64,000 nucleotides of DNA. Source: Bacteroidales bacterium (GTDB lineage: Bacteria > Bacteroidota > Bacteroidia > Bacteroidales > P3). The stretch is taken from assembly GCA_017429685.1 (NCBI GenBank), contig JAFROL010000027.1, forward strand, positions 1-64,000. The letters run 5' to 3'. Under the pieces are notes generated by a model. That model worked only from the letters and a program-made list of their open reading frames with translations, had not been told where the DNA came from and searched no databases. Shown here in pieces: positions 7,650 to 17,713 of this stretch (position 1 is its first letter; each line of letters starts with the position of its first letter). Both the position numbers and the translations under genes were made by a program.

Positions 7650-7985
7650 ATGGAGAAAAACAGCAGCAACAGAAAGAGTAGCAGCCTGGCACAGGTGCTG
7701 GGCGGAGATATGCTGGGTTCGCACTTCGTGCTGAAGCAGATACCGCTGCTGCTGCTGATTCTTGCCGGATGCTTGGCGATGGTGAAGGTGCGCTATGAGG
7801 TGGAGACGCTGAACAAGAAAAAGAGCCGCCTCGAAAAGGAGGTGAGCTACTTGCTGGAACAGCGCGTGCAGATGCAGAAACAGTATCAGGAGTCGATAAG
7901 AATCTCGCGCATAGAGACCGAGCTCGACACCGTGGGCGTGGGACTTGTGGCAGGGCCTCCGTTCGAACTGAAGGTCAAATATTAA
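7650..7985 (+). CDS. ftsL: FtsL-like divisome protein
   Basis: This small bitopic protein has a short basic cytoplasmic N-terminus, one membrane segment (QIPLLLLILAGCLAMVKV) and a periplasmic coiled coil (TLNKKKSRLEKEVSYLLEQR). That is the FtsL/'FtsL-like' architecture, and its slot between rsmH and ftsI matches the Bacteroidota gene order. I chose ATG 7650 (MEKNSSN). An in-frame ATG at 7635 would add five residues. It is expected to bridge FtsQ and the FtsW/FtsI synthase. Sequence similarity across FtsL proteins is weak, so the call rests on topology and position. Confidence 0.85.
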   Translation: MEKNSSNRKSSSLAQVLGGDMLGSHFVLKQIPLLLLILAGCLAMVKVRYEVETLNKKKSRLEKEVSYLLEQRVQMQKQYQESIRISRIETELDTVGVGLVAGPPFELKVKY

Positions 7986-8046
7986 GAACCATAACATAAA
8001 ACAAGCATATAAAAAAAAGAATACATATCTACAAAAAACAACGAAT

Positions 8047-10311
8047 ATGTCAAAGAGCGACCGCATAACGACAAGAGCAAAGGCAGGAATGCTTTTCCTG
8101 ATCCTCGTAGGAGGATTCGGGATTGCCATTTTGTGGTCGACCATAAAGGTGATGTGGATCGACGGCGACGAACTGCGCAAGCACGCCGAGGATATGACCA
8201 AAGACTATATGCCCGTCAAGGCACACAGGGGCAACATCTACTCGTCGGACGGCAAAATAATGGCCACTACGGTGCCGGAATGCGACCTCTATTTCGACTT
8301 CGGCCGCAGACCCGTGCTCGACAAGCAAGGCAGGATAAAATATATAGAAGGCACCCGCGACACACTGACATCCACAGCAATAGCCGACTCGAACTATTAC
8401 AAGTACATCGACACCGTGTGTCTGATACTGCACGAGGCGTTTCCCGACTCGTCGGTGCAGGTGTTCCGCGCCATCATCGACAGCGCCCGCTACGGCGTGA
8501 AGCAGAAAAAATACCGCGGCTGCGCCCGCATCAAGAAGCACGTACCCTATTCGAGCTGGGACAGAATATGCAAGCTGCCAGGCTGGCGCCGGGGCGTTGT
8601 GAAATACCGCGACGGCGAGTCGGTAATCCACGAGCGCCGTTTCCACACCTATGGCAATATGGCCGAGAGCACGCTGGGCTTCGCGGTCCCATTCCAAGGC
8701 AAGAGCCACACAGGCCTGGAGGGCTACTACGACTCGATATTGAGCGGCCGCGACGGCAAGGTGCTGTGCCGACGCCTGACGCGAGGCTCGTGGATACCGG
8801 TAAGGGGACGTTCGAACCTGACAGTGTCGGACAGCATCGTGACCGATTCGGTGCCCGGCTATCCCGTCATCGACGGCCAAAGCATAGTGTCGACCATCGA
8901 CACGCGTCTGCAGGACATAGCCCACTACTCGCTCGAAAAGGCCTTGCTACGCTATGGCAGCACTGCCGGATGCGCCATCCTGATGGAAGTTGAGACCGGC
9001 AATGTACTGGTCTGTTCGAGCCTGATTCTTGACACCACAGGCCGATACAAGGAGATGCCCTACCGCAATGTGGCCGTCACCGACCTCTACGAGCCAGGCT
9101 CCATTTTCAAGCCCGTGCTGCTTACGGCAATGTACAACGACCCCAGCTTTACGCTCGACACAGCAATGCTGCTGCCCGTAGGACGCAAGAAGTTCAGCAA
9201 CAACAGCAAGATGGTCGAAGACCACGGCATCGACAACGGGCAGTACCCACTGTGGAAAGCTGTGGCTGTCTCGTCGAACGTGGCGTTCTGCGAACTGGCG
9301 TGGCGCTACTACAACAACCGCAGGGACACGCTGTTTGCGCAGGTTGGCCGCATATATCCCTTCGGCCTGCTGAACGTGGACCTGGTCGGAACAGAATACA
9401 AAAGCCGCACCCATCCGCTGACGTTCGACAATGACTTTCTGCGCTTCTGCTACGGATACACCAGCGCAGTGTCGCCACTGAGGATGGCAACGTTCTATAA
9501 CGCATTGGCCAACAAAGGACGTATGGTTAAACCGCGCTTCTGCAAGGGCGTGATTGTAGGCGACGAACTGGAGGAGATTCCCGTTCAGGTGCTGAACGAG
9601 CACATCTGTTCGGAGCAAACGGCACTGACACTGCGCGATATGCTGATCGGTGTCGTGGAAGGCGGCACAGGCGACAACATCAAAAACGACACTTACACCA
9701 TAGCCGGCAAGACAGGTACCGCCGTGACATCGCCCAACGCACCGACAAGCAATGCCACCTTTGTGGGCTTCTTTCCTGCCGACAAGCCAAAATACACCTG
9801 CCTGGTAATGATGAGAGACATCAAGAGTTTTGGCCGCAACGCGGCACCTGTGTTCCAAAACATTGCCGACTGCGTAGTGTCGCTGGACAAAGAACTCGAC
9901 TGCCGTCCGACAATGAAAAAGATGGCCGAACTGAAACAACGACAGAAAAACGGCAACAGGATGAGCTACCCGTTGCCAACAGTGTCGAAGGCTCCGCAAG
10001 CAGAAGTGAGACTAGTCCACAAGCGACTCGGGCTCGACTACAGCAACGTGACAATGCTGACCCCGTGGTGCACATTCAGAGAACCCGTCGACAGCCTGGG
10101 ACAGAAAGCGGAATATGTTGAATATGAGATTCCCCGCCACCAAATGCCCAACTGCTATGGTATGACGGTCAAAGACGCACTGCTGCTATGCCGAAGTGTG
10201 GGCGTGGATGTGAGTTTCGAGGGCTACGGCAAGGTTGTGTCGCAGGAACCCAAAGCCCGCACACCGATTAAAAAAGGGGCAAAAGTGCATCTGAAACTGA
10301 AACCGTATTAG
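8047..10311 (+). CDS. ftsI: Division-specific transpeptidase FtsI (PBP3 type) with C-terminal PASTA domain
   Basis: This 754-residue class B penicillin-binding protein crosslinks septal peptidoglycan with FtsW. An N-terminal membrane anchor (about 14-34) is followed by a dimerisation domain containing RGNIYSSDG. In the transpeptidase domain the catalytic SxxK is S352-IF-K355 (YEPGSIFKP), SxN is SSN 409-411, and KTGT starts at K555. The last 65 residues (from MPNCYGMTVKDAL) form one PASTA domain, usual for Bacteroidota FtsI. It lies downstream of ftsL with a 61-bp AT-rich gap. Confidence 0.96.
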   Translation: MSKSDRITTRAKAGMLFLILVGGFGIAILWSTIKVMWIDGDELRKHAEDMTKDYMPVKAHRGNIYSSDGKIMATTVPECDLYFDFGRRPVLDKQGRIKYIEGTRDTLTSTAIADSNYYKYIDTVCLILHEAFPDSSVQVFRAIIDSARYGVKQKKYRGCARIKKHVPYSSWDRICKLPGWRRGVVKYRDGESVIHERRFHTYGNMAESTLGFAVPFQGKSHTGLEGYYDSILSGRDGKVLCRRLTRGSWIPVRGRSNLTVSDSIVTDSVPGYPVIDGQSIVSTIDTRLQDIAHYSLEKALLRYGSTAGCAILMEVETGNVLVCSSLILDTTGRYKEMPYRNVAVTDLYEPGSIFKPVLLTAMYNDPSFTLDTAMLLPVGRKKFSNNSKMVEDHGIDNGQYPLWKAVAVSSNVAFCELAWRYYNNRRDTLFAQVGRIYPFGLLNVDLVGTEYKSRTHPLTFDNDFLRFCYGYTSAVSPLRMATFYNALANKGRMVKPRFCKGVIVGDELEEIPVQVLNEHICSEQTALTLRDMLIGVVEGGTGDNIKNDTYTIAGKTGTAVTSPNAPTSNATFVGFFPADKPKYTCLVMMRDIKSFGRNAAPVFQNIADCVVSLDKELDCRPTMKKMAELKQRQKNGNRMSYPLPTVSKAPQAEVRLVHKRLGLDYSNVTMLTPWCTFREPVDSLGQKAEYVEYEIPRHQMPNCYGMTVKDALLLCRSVGVDVSFEGYGKVVSQEPKARTPIKKGAKVHLKLKPY

Positions 10312-10409
10312 AATGCCGACCGATACAATTGACTACAAAAGACTTTAATATATATACATATAATTATACTGACGCAAACATAATACAAACAAAAAATAAA
10401 AAGCAAGCA

Positions 10410-11885
10410 ATGAAACTGACAGACATACTGAAAAGAATTGAGTACCAAGCCTACTGCGAAGGGAAAGCGTGCGCTGCCGACAACAGGGAGGTGAGCTGTA
10501 TTACCTTCGACTCGCGTAAGGTTGGCGAGGGTACTATGTTCGTAGCTCAGAAGGGGGTGCACGTCGACGGTCACGCATACATAGCAATGGCCATAGAGAA
10601 AGGCGCTAAGGTGATAGTCTGTCAGGATGTGCCCGCCGAACAGCCTAAGGGAGTGCTGTTTCTGCAAGTGGCCAATAGTGATGTGGCACTGGGGCTGGCC
10701 GCCGACAACTTCTACGGCAACCCGTCGAACAAGCTGCAGCTGATAGGCATCACCGGCACCAACGGCAAGACCACCACCGTGACACTACTGCACAGAATGA
10801 TGCGCAAGATGGGGCTGAAAGCAGGCCTTATCTCCACCATTGTGAACCGCGTCAACGACGAGGAGATTGCCGCAACACACACCACTCCCGATGCCGTAGA
10901 ACTCAACTCACTGCTGGCGCAAATGGTCGAGAAAGGCTGCGAATACTGTTTTATGGAGGTGAGCTCGCACGCCATCGTGCAGAACCGCATTGCCGGACTG
11001 CGATTTGCCGGAGCCATTTTCAGCAACATCACCCACGACCATCTGGATTTCCACGGGACTATGGCCAACTACATAGCCGCCAAGAAGGCTCTGTTCGACA
11101 GCCTGCCCGAAGAGGCTTTTGCACTGACAAACATCGACGACAAGAACGGACGCGTTATGGTGCAGAACTGCAAAGGTCGCGTGAAGACCTACAGCCTGCA
11201 AACGGTGGCAGACTTCAGATGCAAGATACTGGAAAGCAGCATCCACGGGCAGCACCTGGAATTGAGCACCAGCGACGGGAAAAGAGAGTTCTGGACACCG
11301 CTGGTAGGCCGTTTCAACGCCTACAACATCACCGCCATAGCAGCCACCGCCGTCCTGTGCGGCTTCGCCATCGACGAGGTGCTGCGCGTGTGCAGCAGCC
11401 TCAGCGCCGCCCCGGGACGCTTCCAATACCTGCACGGCAACGGCAAGACAGCCATCGTCGACTATGCCCACACACCAGATGCACTTCAGAACGTGATAGA
11501 CACCATCAACGAGGTGCGCTCCAAGAGCCAGAACCTGATTGTCGTCGTTGGATGCGGCGGCGACCGCGACCCGCTGAAGCGCCCCATTATGGCACGCATA
11601 GCGGCCGAAGGCAGCGACCGCCTCATACTGACCTCCGACAATCCACGCACCGAAAATCCCGACAGCATTTTGGACCAGATGGAAGGAGGCCTCACCGCCG
11701 AACAGCGCTCGGCGACCGTGCGCATCAGCGACCGACGCCAAGCCATAAAGACTGCGGTGATGATGGCTCGCGAGGGCGACATCATCCTGATTGCCGGCAA
11801 AGGCCACGAGACATACCAGGAAATCAACGGCGTGCGTCATCATTTCGACGACCGCGAAGAAGCAAACAAATTATTAAACCAATAA
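10410..11885 (+). CDS. murE: UDP-MurNAc-tripeptide synthetase MurE (meso-diaminopimelate type)
   Basis: This 491-residue Mur ligase adds the third residue to UDP-MurNAc-L-Ala-D-Glu using ATP. The P-loop is GITGTNGKTTT. The motif DNPRTENPD near the C-terminus is the DNPR signature for meso-diaminopimelate. I chose the ATG at 10410 (MKLTDILKRI), because the 27 residues before it are low-complexity and unlike the family. All three Mur-ligase domains are intact, in contrast to the neighbouring murD relic. Confidence 0.96.
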   Translation: MKLTDILKRIEYQAYCEGKACAADNREVSCITFDSRKVGEGTMFVAQKGVHVDGHAYIAMAIEKGAKVIVCQDVPAEQPKGVLFLQVANSDVALGLAADNFYGNPSNKLQLIGITGTNGKTTTVTLLHRMMRKMGLKAGLISTIVNRVNDEEIAATHTTPDAVELNSLLAQMVEKGCEYCFMEVSSHAIVQNRIAGLRFAGAIFSNITHDHLDFHGTMANYIAAKKALFDSLPEEAFALTNIDDKNGRVMVQNCKGRVKTYSLQTVADFRCKILESSIHGQHLELSTSDGKREFWTPLVGRFNAYNITAIAATAVLCGFAIDEVLRVCSSLSAAPGRFQYLHGNGKTAIVDYAHTPDALQNVIDTINEVRSKSQNLIVVVGCGGDRDPLKRPIMARIAAEGSDRLILTSDNPRTENPDSILDQMEGGLTAEQRSATVRISDRRQAIKTAVMMAREGDIILIAGKGHETYQEINGVRHHFDDREEANKLLNQ

Positions 11886-11897
11886 AAACGAAGAACT

Positions 11898-13151
11898 ATG
11901 CTATACTATCTATTCACTTGGTTGGACGAAGCATTCAATTTGCCTGGAGCAGGAGTGTTCCAGTACATATCGTTCCGCGCCGCTATGTCTGTAATAACAT
12001 CGCTGATCATAATGCTCATCTTCGGCAAGCCGTTCATCAAATGGCTGCGCAAGAAACAAATCGGCGAGACTGTACGCGACCTTCACCTCGAAGGCCAGAA
12101 AGAGAAAGAAGGCACTCCGACAATGGGAGGCCTGCTCATTCTGGCGGCCATCGTCATCCCCACCCTGCTGTTTGCCAAGCTCGACAACATCTATGTGCTG
12201 ATAATGCTCGGAACAACACTGTGGCTGGGACTGATAGGCTTTATCGACGACTATATCAAAGTGTTCAAAAAACACAAAGAGGGCCTTCGCGGCAAATACA
12301 AAATCATTGGCCAGGTGACGCTGGGCATCGCCGTAGGTCTTCTGATAATGTACCATCCCGACATCACCATCAAAGAGACTTCGTCGGTAGAGAACTACGT
12401 TGCCTCGCACAATGTCAACATTGAAGGCAACTACGAGCGCGCCAAGAGCGAATTCTCGCAAAATCCCGTCAAATCGACCAAGACGACCATTCCTTTCGTC
12501 AAAAGCAACGAACTTGACTATGCCAAAATCATCACCTGGATGGGCGACTGGGCCAAGAACTGGGTCTGGCTGGTGTATGTGGTCGTTGTGATTCTTGTGG
12601 TTACAGCAACCTCGAACGGTGCCAACCTTACCGACGGCATAGACGGGTTGGCGACAGGCACGTCGGCAATCATTGGCGCCACACTGGCTATACTGGCTTG
12701 GGTGTCGGGCAACATCATATTTGCCAACTACCTGAACATAATGTTCTTGCCAAACATCGGCGAGCTGGCCATTTTCATCACCGCCTTCGTCGGTGCCACG
12801 CTGGGTTTTATGTGGTTCAACTCGCACCCTGCCGAAATCTTTATGGGCGACACCGGCTCGCTGGCCATCGGCGGCATCATCGCCGTCTTTGCCCTTCTGA
12901 TTCGCAAGGAACTTCTGCTGCCCATACTGTGTGGCATATTCCTGATGGAAAGCCTCTCGGTCATCATCCAGACGACGTACTTCAAATACACCCGCAAAAA
13001 ATATGGTGAAGGTCGCCGCGTCTTCCTGATGGCTCCGTTGCACCACCACTACCAGAAAAAAGGAATCAAGGAGGAAAAGATAGTCACCCGCTTCTACATC
13101 ATCGGCATCCTGCTGGCCATCATCAGCATCGTGACACTGAAACTCAGATAA
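11898..13151 (+). CDS. mraY: Phospho-MurNAc-pentapeptide translocase MraY
   Basis: This 417-residue polytopic enzyme transfers phospho-MurNAc-pentapeptide to undecaprenyl phosphate, making lipid I at the inner membrane. Signatures include [13 protein letters not shown], the acidic [28 protein letters not shown] and HHHYQKKG. About 60 extra residues (near 160-225) relative to E. coli MraY are usual in Bacteroidota. It is 12 bp after murE, so co-transcribed. Confidence 0.97.
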   Translation: MLYYLFTWLDEAFNLPGAGVFQYISFRAAMSVITSLIIMLIFGKPFIKWLRKKQIGETVRDLHLEGQKEKEGTPTMGGLLILAAIVIPTLLFAKLDNIYVLIMLGTTLWLGLIGFIDDYIKVFKKHKEGLRGKYKIIGQVTLGIAVGLLIMYHPDITIKETSSVENYVASHNVNIEGNYERAKSEFSQNPVKSTKTTIPFVKSNELDYAKIITWMGDWAKNWVWLVYVVVVILVVTATSNGANLTDGIDGLATGTSAIIGATLAILAWVSGNIIFANYLNIMFLPNIGELAIFITAFVGATLGFMWFNSHPAEIFMGDTGSLAIGGIIAVFALLIRKELLLPILCGIFLMESLSVIIQTTYFKYTRKKYGEGRRVFLMAPLHHHYQKKGIKEEKIVTRFYIIGILLAIISIVTLKLR

Positions 13152-13226
13152 CCCACCAAAGCATACATCACCCCAAAAACCAAAACAACCGAATACTTCC
13201 AATCATAAATAAAACATCTTTGAAAT

Positions 13227-13772
13227 ATGTACGAAACAATAGTAAATCAAGCTAGCGAAAAAGTCCACACCGGATTGGCAGGCATCGACAGCTCCAAACT
13301 GAAAAAACTGAGAAGTGCCCATCTTAAAGCCTGCTTCAGCCTAATCGACGAGATGCGCCACAAACTGGAGTTTGTAGCCCGCATCAAGGGTGTGTCGTTC
13401 ATCGACGATGCCGCCTCACGCAGCCCAATGTCCACTTGGTACGCCCTCGAGACCGTCGACGGCAAGGTCGCCTGGATTGCCAACGGCGCCGCCGCCGGCA
13501 TTGCCAAAGCATCGGAGTTCAAACGCCTGCGCGCACTGGTCGAAAGCAAGGTGAGAATGATCATCTGCCTTGGCGACAGCGAGCTGTATGTCAATACCTT
13601 TGGCGACTTGACAAACAACATCATACAGGTCGAGACTATGGAAGAAGCCGTCCACAAAGCTTTCTACAGCAGCGACGAAAATATGAAAGTGCTCTTCTCG
13701 CCGGCAATCGAAAACGGCATCTCGTACGAAACACAAGGCGAATCTTTCAAACACGAAGTCAACGAACTCTAA
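13227..13772 (+). CDS. Orphan MurD C-terminal-domain-like protein (N-terminal and central domains missing)
   Basis: This 181-residue ORF sits exactly where murD belongs (mraY-murD-ftsW). From about residue 47 it aligns by eye with the MurD C-terminal domain: RHKLEFVARIKGVSFIDD for the usual EHRLE...INDSKATN start, then STWYAL and a late LFSPA. The UDP-binding and ATP-binding domains (roughly 260 residues with the GTNGKTT P-loop) are absent, and the 75-bp gap upstream holds no trace of them. The motif NDSKATN has become DDAASRS, losing the lysine, and the D-Glu-binding segment after SPA is changed and shortened. It cannot be a MurD ligase alone. The frame is intact with normal codon use, so it may be a retained scaffold protein. 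Confidence 0.8.
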   Translation: MYETIVNQASEKVHTGLAGIDSSKLKKLRSAHLKACFSLIDEMRHKLEFVARIKGVSFIDDAASRSPMSTWYALETVDGKVAWIANGAAAGIAKASEFKRLRALVESKVRMIICLGDSELYVNTFGDLTNNIIQVETMEEAVHKAFYSSDENMKVLFSPAIENGISYETQGESFKHEVNEL

Positions 13773-15044
13773 ATGGTGACGAACAGAGACAACATATCAC
13801 GCAAACTGCTGAATCCGTTCAAGGGAGACAAAGCCGTATGGTTCATCTTCCTTGTGCTGGCCATCATATCGCTGGTGTCGGTGTTCAGCTCCATCGGCTA
13901 TCTGGCAGCATCTACCGACAAGACACCCGAATCGGTATTTATGCGCCATCTGACGTTTGTTGTCTTGACGTTCTTTGTCGTCATCATCCTATCCAATTTC
14001 AACTATCGGCGTTTCTCCGGACTCTCGTGGCTCGGATATCTCGTCTCGCTGGCATTGCTGGTGGCGGTATTTGTCGTAGGACACAAAAGCAACGAGGCCG
14101 GTTCGGGAATGAGCCGCTGGCTGGAGCTCCCCATTGTGGGACAATTCCAACCGTCGGAGTTGGCAAAAATCGTGATGGTCATCTACTTGGCTCGTCTGCT
14201 CACGCAGGAGAAAGAGAACCTGAAAGAATGGATCACGCTGCGAAACATTATGATTCCAGTGATGCTGCTCATAATGCTTGTGGTGTCCGAAAACCTCTCT
14301 ACGGCGCTCATTATCTTCATCGTATGTTTCACGATGATCAGGCTGGCACCTATCAACGTAAACCACTGGCGACTGACGATACTGGGACTGATAGCTTTCG
14401 CCGCTTTGGCCCTGATGATTGGCAACAAGTTCGACATCCCCTTCCTCGCACGTTCAGGAACCTGGAGCAGCCGCGTGGACAAATGGTTGCATTTCGACCC
14501 CAACGAACTCACACAGGAGTCGATGGCACGTATGGCTGTGGCCACAGGCAAATTTTTCGGCGTCGGCATCGGTTCCACCATCCAAGCCCGACTGATGACA
14601 CAGGCCAACAACGACCTCATCTATGCCATTATCATAGAAGAAAGCGGTATGCTTGGCGGAATCATCGTATTCCTGCTCTATACCTACCTTTACGTACGAT
14701 GTATCAAGATTGCACTGAAATGCAGAGGAGATTTTGGGCGAATGACTGTCATAGGCCTTGGAACACTGATATTCCTTCAGGCAGCAATCCATATGAGCGT
14801 TTCGGTAGGTGCTTTGCCCGTCACGGGACAGACGCTGCCGCTCATCAGTTCGGGAGGTACCGCCTATATGTGTATGGGTCTCGCACTGGGCGTCATTCAG
14901 TCAGTAGCCTACGACAACAACCTGACCGAAGCTAAAGAAAAACGCGCCGCAGCACAATCGACCGCAAGCAAAAGCAACAACGTTCCAACGACAGAACACA
15001 AAGGAAACAGTGAGACCATTGAAGAAGACAAAAGAGGTCAGTAG
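13773..15044 (+). CDS. ftsW: Septal peptidoglycan glycosyltransferase FtsW (SEDS family)
   Basis: This 423-residue protein with about ten membrane segments polymerises glycan strands from lipid II together with FtsI. SEDS hallmarks are MSRWLELPIVGQFQPSELAK and, near the end, LPVTGQTLPLISSGGTAY. Its ATG immediately follows the stop of the murD-like ORF, so the two are translationally linked. The polar C-terminal tail (about 380-423) is cytoplasmic and low in complexity. Confidence 0.96.
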   Translation: MVTNRDNISRKLLNPFKGDKAVWFIFLVLAIISLVSVFSSIGYLAASTDKTPESVFMRHLTFVVLTFFVVIILSNFNYRRFSGLSWLGYLVSLALLVAVFVVGHKSNEAGSGMSRWLELPIVGQFQPSELAKIVMVIYLARLLTQEKENLKEWITLRNIMIPVMLLIMLVVSENLSTALIIFIVCFTMIRLAPINVNHWRLTILGLIAFAALALMIGNKFDIPFLARSGTWSSRVDKWLHFDPNELTQESMARMAVATGKFFGVGIGSTIQARLMTQANNDLIYAIIIEESGMLGGIIVFLLYTYLYVRCIKIALKCRGDFGRMTVIGLGTLIFLQAAIHMSVSVGALPVTGQTLPLISSGGTAYMCMGLALGVIQSVAYDNNLTEAKEKRAAAQSTASKSNNVPTTEHKGNSETIEEDKRGQ

Positions 15045-15127
15045 TATTTTGAAGAGGTTTATCGAGTTAAAGGAAGTCATTAGAATTTAAGGAACAATAT
15101 ATATCATATTAATATATCAACATCAAA

Positions 15128-16306
15128 ATGAAAGCAATAATTAGCGGAGGAGGCACTGGAGGACACATCTTTCCTGCCATTGCCATAGCCAATGCCATCA
15201 AGAAACGATGGCCCGACGCCGACATCCTTTTTGTCGGTGCCGAGGGGCGTATGGAGATGGAGAAGGTGCCTGCCGCAGGCTACGAGATAAAAGGGCTGCC
15301 AATAGCAGGACTGCAGCGCAAACTGACGATCCGGAACATCATCAAAAACCTGCAACTGCCGTTCAAAATGATACGCAGCCGCAAAAAGGTCAGAAAAATC
15401 ATTGCCGATTTCCGACCCGACATCGTGGTTGGCGTCGGCGGATTCGCCAGCGAGCCAACACTCAAGGCCGCAGCCGCAATGGGCTACCCCACCCTCCTGC
15501 AGGAGCAGAACTCATATGCCGGCCTGACAAACAAGATGCTTGCCCAGGGCGCTCGCACAATCTGCGTGGCCTACGACGGAATGGAGCGATTCTTCCCGAA
15601 AGAAAAAATCGTCTTCACAGGCAATCCCGTCCGCGACATCATCGAGAACATATACAACGAAGTGCCGCAGCGTTTCGAAGGCACCCTCGGCGAAGCAAAA
15701 ACACTTGCCGAAAACAGGACCAGGACACAAGGATTGGAGCATTTCGGCCTCGCTGCGGACAAACGGACCGTACTGTCGGTCGGCGGCAGCCTCGGTGCCG
15801 GTTCTATCAACAGAATGATTCTCGACAACATCGAGTTCTTCAAGCAGAACGACATCCAACTGCTGTGGCAAACCGGTAAAGGTATGTACGAAGAGGCTTG
15901 CGAGAAGGTGAAAGAATCCGGGTGCGGGAATCTGGTCAAGGTGCACCGTTTCATCAACGAAATGGATATGGCATATCGTGCCGCCGACGTAATCATCTCA
16001 AGAGCAGGCGCAATAGCGATTTCCGAACTGTGCATCGTTGCAAAACCGGTAATCCTTATCCCCTCGCCCAATGTGGCCGAAGACCATCAGACGAAGAACG
16101 CTATGGCCCTTGTGGAAAAGAACGCGGCCATTATGGTTCGCGACAGCGAATGCCACGAAAAAGGACTCGAGACCCTGCTGGACCTTCTCAACGACAACGA
16201 CCGTATGGCAGCGATGGGAAAGAACATCAAGCAACTGGCACGTCGCAAAGCTGCCGACAGAATCGTTGACGAAATCAAAAAAATAACAGAAAAACAGACT
16301 ATATGA
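15128..16306 (+). CDS. murG: UDP-GlcNAc:lipid I GlcNAc transferase MurG
   Basis: This 392-residue GT28 glycosyltransferase converts lipid I to lipid II on the inner leaflet. It begins with ISGGGTGGHIFPAIAIA. Later motifs include GVGGFASEPTLKAA and, in the C-terminal domain, SVGGSLGAGSINRM plus SRAGAIAISEL. It is about 25 residues longer than many homologues, owing to an insertion near residues 178-203 (EVPQRFEGTLGEAKT...) between the two lobes. It overlaps murC by 4 bp (ATGA). Confidence 0.96.
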   Translation: MKAIISGGGTGGHIFPAIAIANAIKKRWPDADILFVGAEGRMEMEKVPAAGYEIKGLPIAGLQRKLTIRNIIKNLQLPFKMIRSRKKVRKIIADFRPDIVVGVGGFASEPTLKAAAAMGYPTLLQEQNSYAGLTNKMLAQGARTICVAYDGMERFFPKEKIVFTGNPVRDIIENIYNEVPQRFEGTLGEAKTLAENRTRTQGLEHFGLAADKRTVLSVGGSLGAGSINRMILDNIEFFKQNDIQLLWQTGKGMYEEACEKVKESGCGNLVKVHRFINEMDMAYRAADVIISRAGAIAISELCIVAKPVILIPSPNVAEDHQTKNAMALVEKNAAIMVRDSECHEKGLETLLDLLNDNDRMAAMGKNIKQLARRKAADRIVDEIKKITEKQTI

Positions 16307-17706
16307 ACTACTATTTTCTTGGCATAGGAGGCATTGGGATGAGCGCGCTGGCGCGATTCTTCAAACTTGGCGGGAACACCGTCAGCGGCTACGACCGTAC
16401 GCCAAGCCCACTGACCAGCCAACTCGAAGCCGAAGGCATCAGCATACACTACGACGACAATCCCGACCTGATTCCCGACGGCATCGACCTGGTCGTATAC
16501 ACACCTGCCGTACCAAAGGACACACGCGAATTCCAGCACCTTGAGCAGAGCGGCGTCCCGATGAAGAAAAGGTCGCAGGTGCTCGGCGAACTGACACGCG
16601 GCAAAAAATGCATTGCCGTAGCCGGATCGCACGGCAAAACCACCACTTCGACTATGATAGCCTATCTGCTGAGCAAGACCGACATCGGATGCAGCGCATT
16701 CCTCGGCGGCATTTCGAAGAATTTCGACAGCAACCTGCTGGTCAACAACGAAAGCCCGTATGTCGTCGTCGAAGCCGACGAATACGACCGCTCCTTCCTG
16801 CAACTCCACCCCTACTATTCGGTCATCACAGCCACCGACCCCGACCATCTCGACATCTACGGCACCCACGAAAACCTCATACAGGCTTTCCAGCAGTTCG
16901 CCAACCAGACCAATCCCGAAGGAGCCCTCTTCCTGAAGGAGGGACTTGCCGGGCACGACCATCACCATCACGACGAAGACGAAGGCGAGGATGAGCACGA
17001 GCACGAACATCACCTGAAAATCAGCGAGGAAATCAAATGTTTCTCCTACTCGGCACGCTCCATCGAACCCGACTTCTACGCCATCAACGTCCGCAACTAC
17101 AACGGCAACATATACTTCGACCTCCGCACACCCGACAAGGTGCTCTACGACATCGAGTTGCAAAACTCCTGCCTCTACAATGTCGAGAACGCTGTCGCCG
17201 CTTCCGCAGTGGCTCTGGCCTGTGGACTCGACGAGTACCAACTGCGCTACGGGCTGAAGACCTTCGCCGGCATCCGCCGGCGCTTCGACGTGCGCGTCAA
17301 AACCAAGGACGTCGTCTATATCGACGACTATGCCCACCACCCAAAGGAGATTGCCGCCACCATCGAGTCCATCAAATACCTCTATCCCGACAAACGCATC
17401 GTAGGCATCTTCCAACCGCACCTCTACACACGCACACGCGATTTCGCCGACCAGTTCGTCGATGCCCTCAAGCCCCTCGACGAAATCATCCTTATGCCCA
17501 TCTACCCGGCCCGCGAGAAACCGATACCCGGCATCTCGTCGGGGATGCTGCTGCGCAAGATGGACACAATGAACAAATACCTCTGCAGCGCCGACCAGGT
17601 ACCCGACTTGGTCGAAGCACTCTGCCCCGATGTTGTCGTCACCCTTGGCGCCGGCGACATCGACCGCCTCGTACCAGTACTCGAACAACGCTTAAAAGAA
17701 GAATAG
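16303..17706 (+). CDS. murC: UDP-MurNAc:L-alanine ligase MurC with a His-rich insertion
   Basis: This 467-residue Mur ligase makes UDP-MurNAc-L-Ala. It has the N-terminal GIGGIGMSALARFF, the P-loop AGSHGKTTTS near residue 108, VEADEYDRSF, and the C-terminal DDYAHHPKEI. All catalytic domains are intact. An unusual feature is a His/Asp/Glu-rich segment at about 217-237 (HDHHHHDEDEGEDEHEHEHH) in the central domain, a likely surface loop that could bind Zn or Ni. It is translated by 4-bp overlap with murG. Confidence 0.95.
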   Translation: MNYYFLGIGGIGMSALARFFKLGGNTVSGYDRTPSPLTSQLEAEGISIHYDDNPDLIPDGIDLVVYTPAVPKDTREFQHLEQSGVPMKKRSQVLGELTRGKKCIAVAGSHGKTTTSTMIAYLLSKTDIGCSAFLGGISKNFDSNLLVNNESPYVVVEADEYDRSFLQLHPYYSVITATDPDHLDIYGTHENLIQAFQQFANQTNPEGALFLKEGLAGHDHHHHDEDEGEDEHEHEHHLKISEEIKCFSYSARSIEPDFYAINVRNYNGNIYFDLRTPDKVLYDIELQNSCLYNVENAVAASAVALACGLDEYQLRYGLKTFAGIRRRFDVRVKTKDVVYIDDYAHHPKEIAATIESIKYLYPDKRIVGIFQPHLYTRTRDFADQFVDALKPLDEIILMPIYPAREKPIPGISSGMLLRKMDTMNKYLCSADQVPDLVEALCPDVVVTLGAGDIDRLVPVLEQRLKEE

Positions 17707-17713
17707 ACACACT

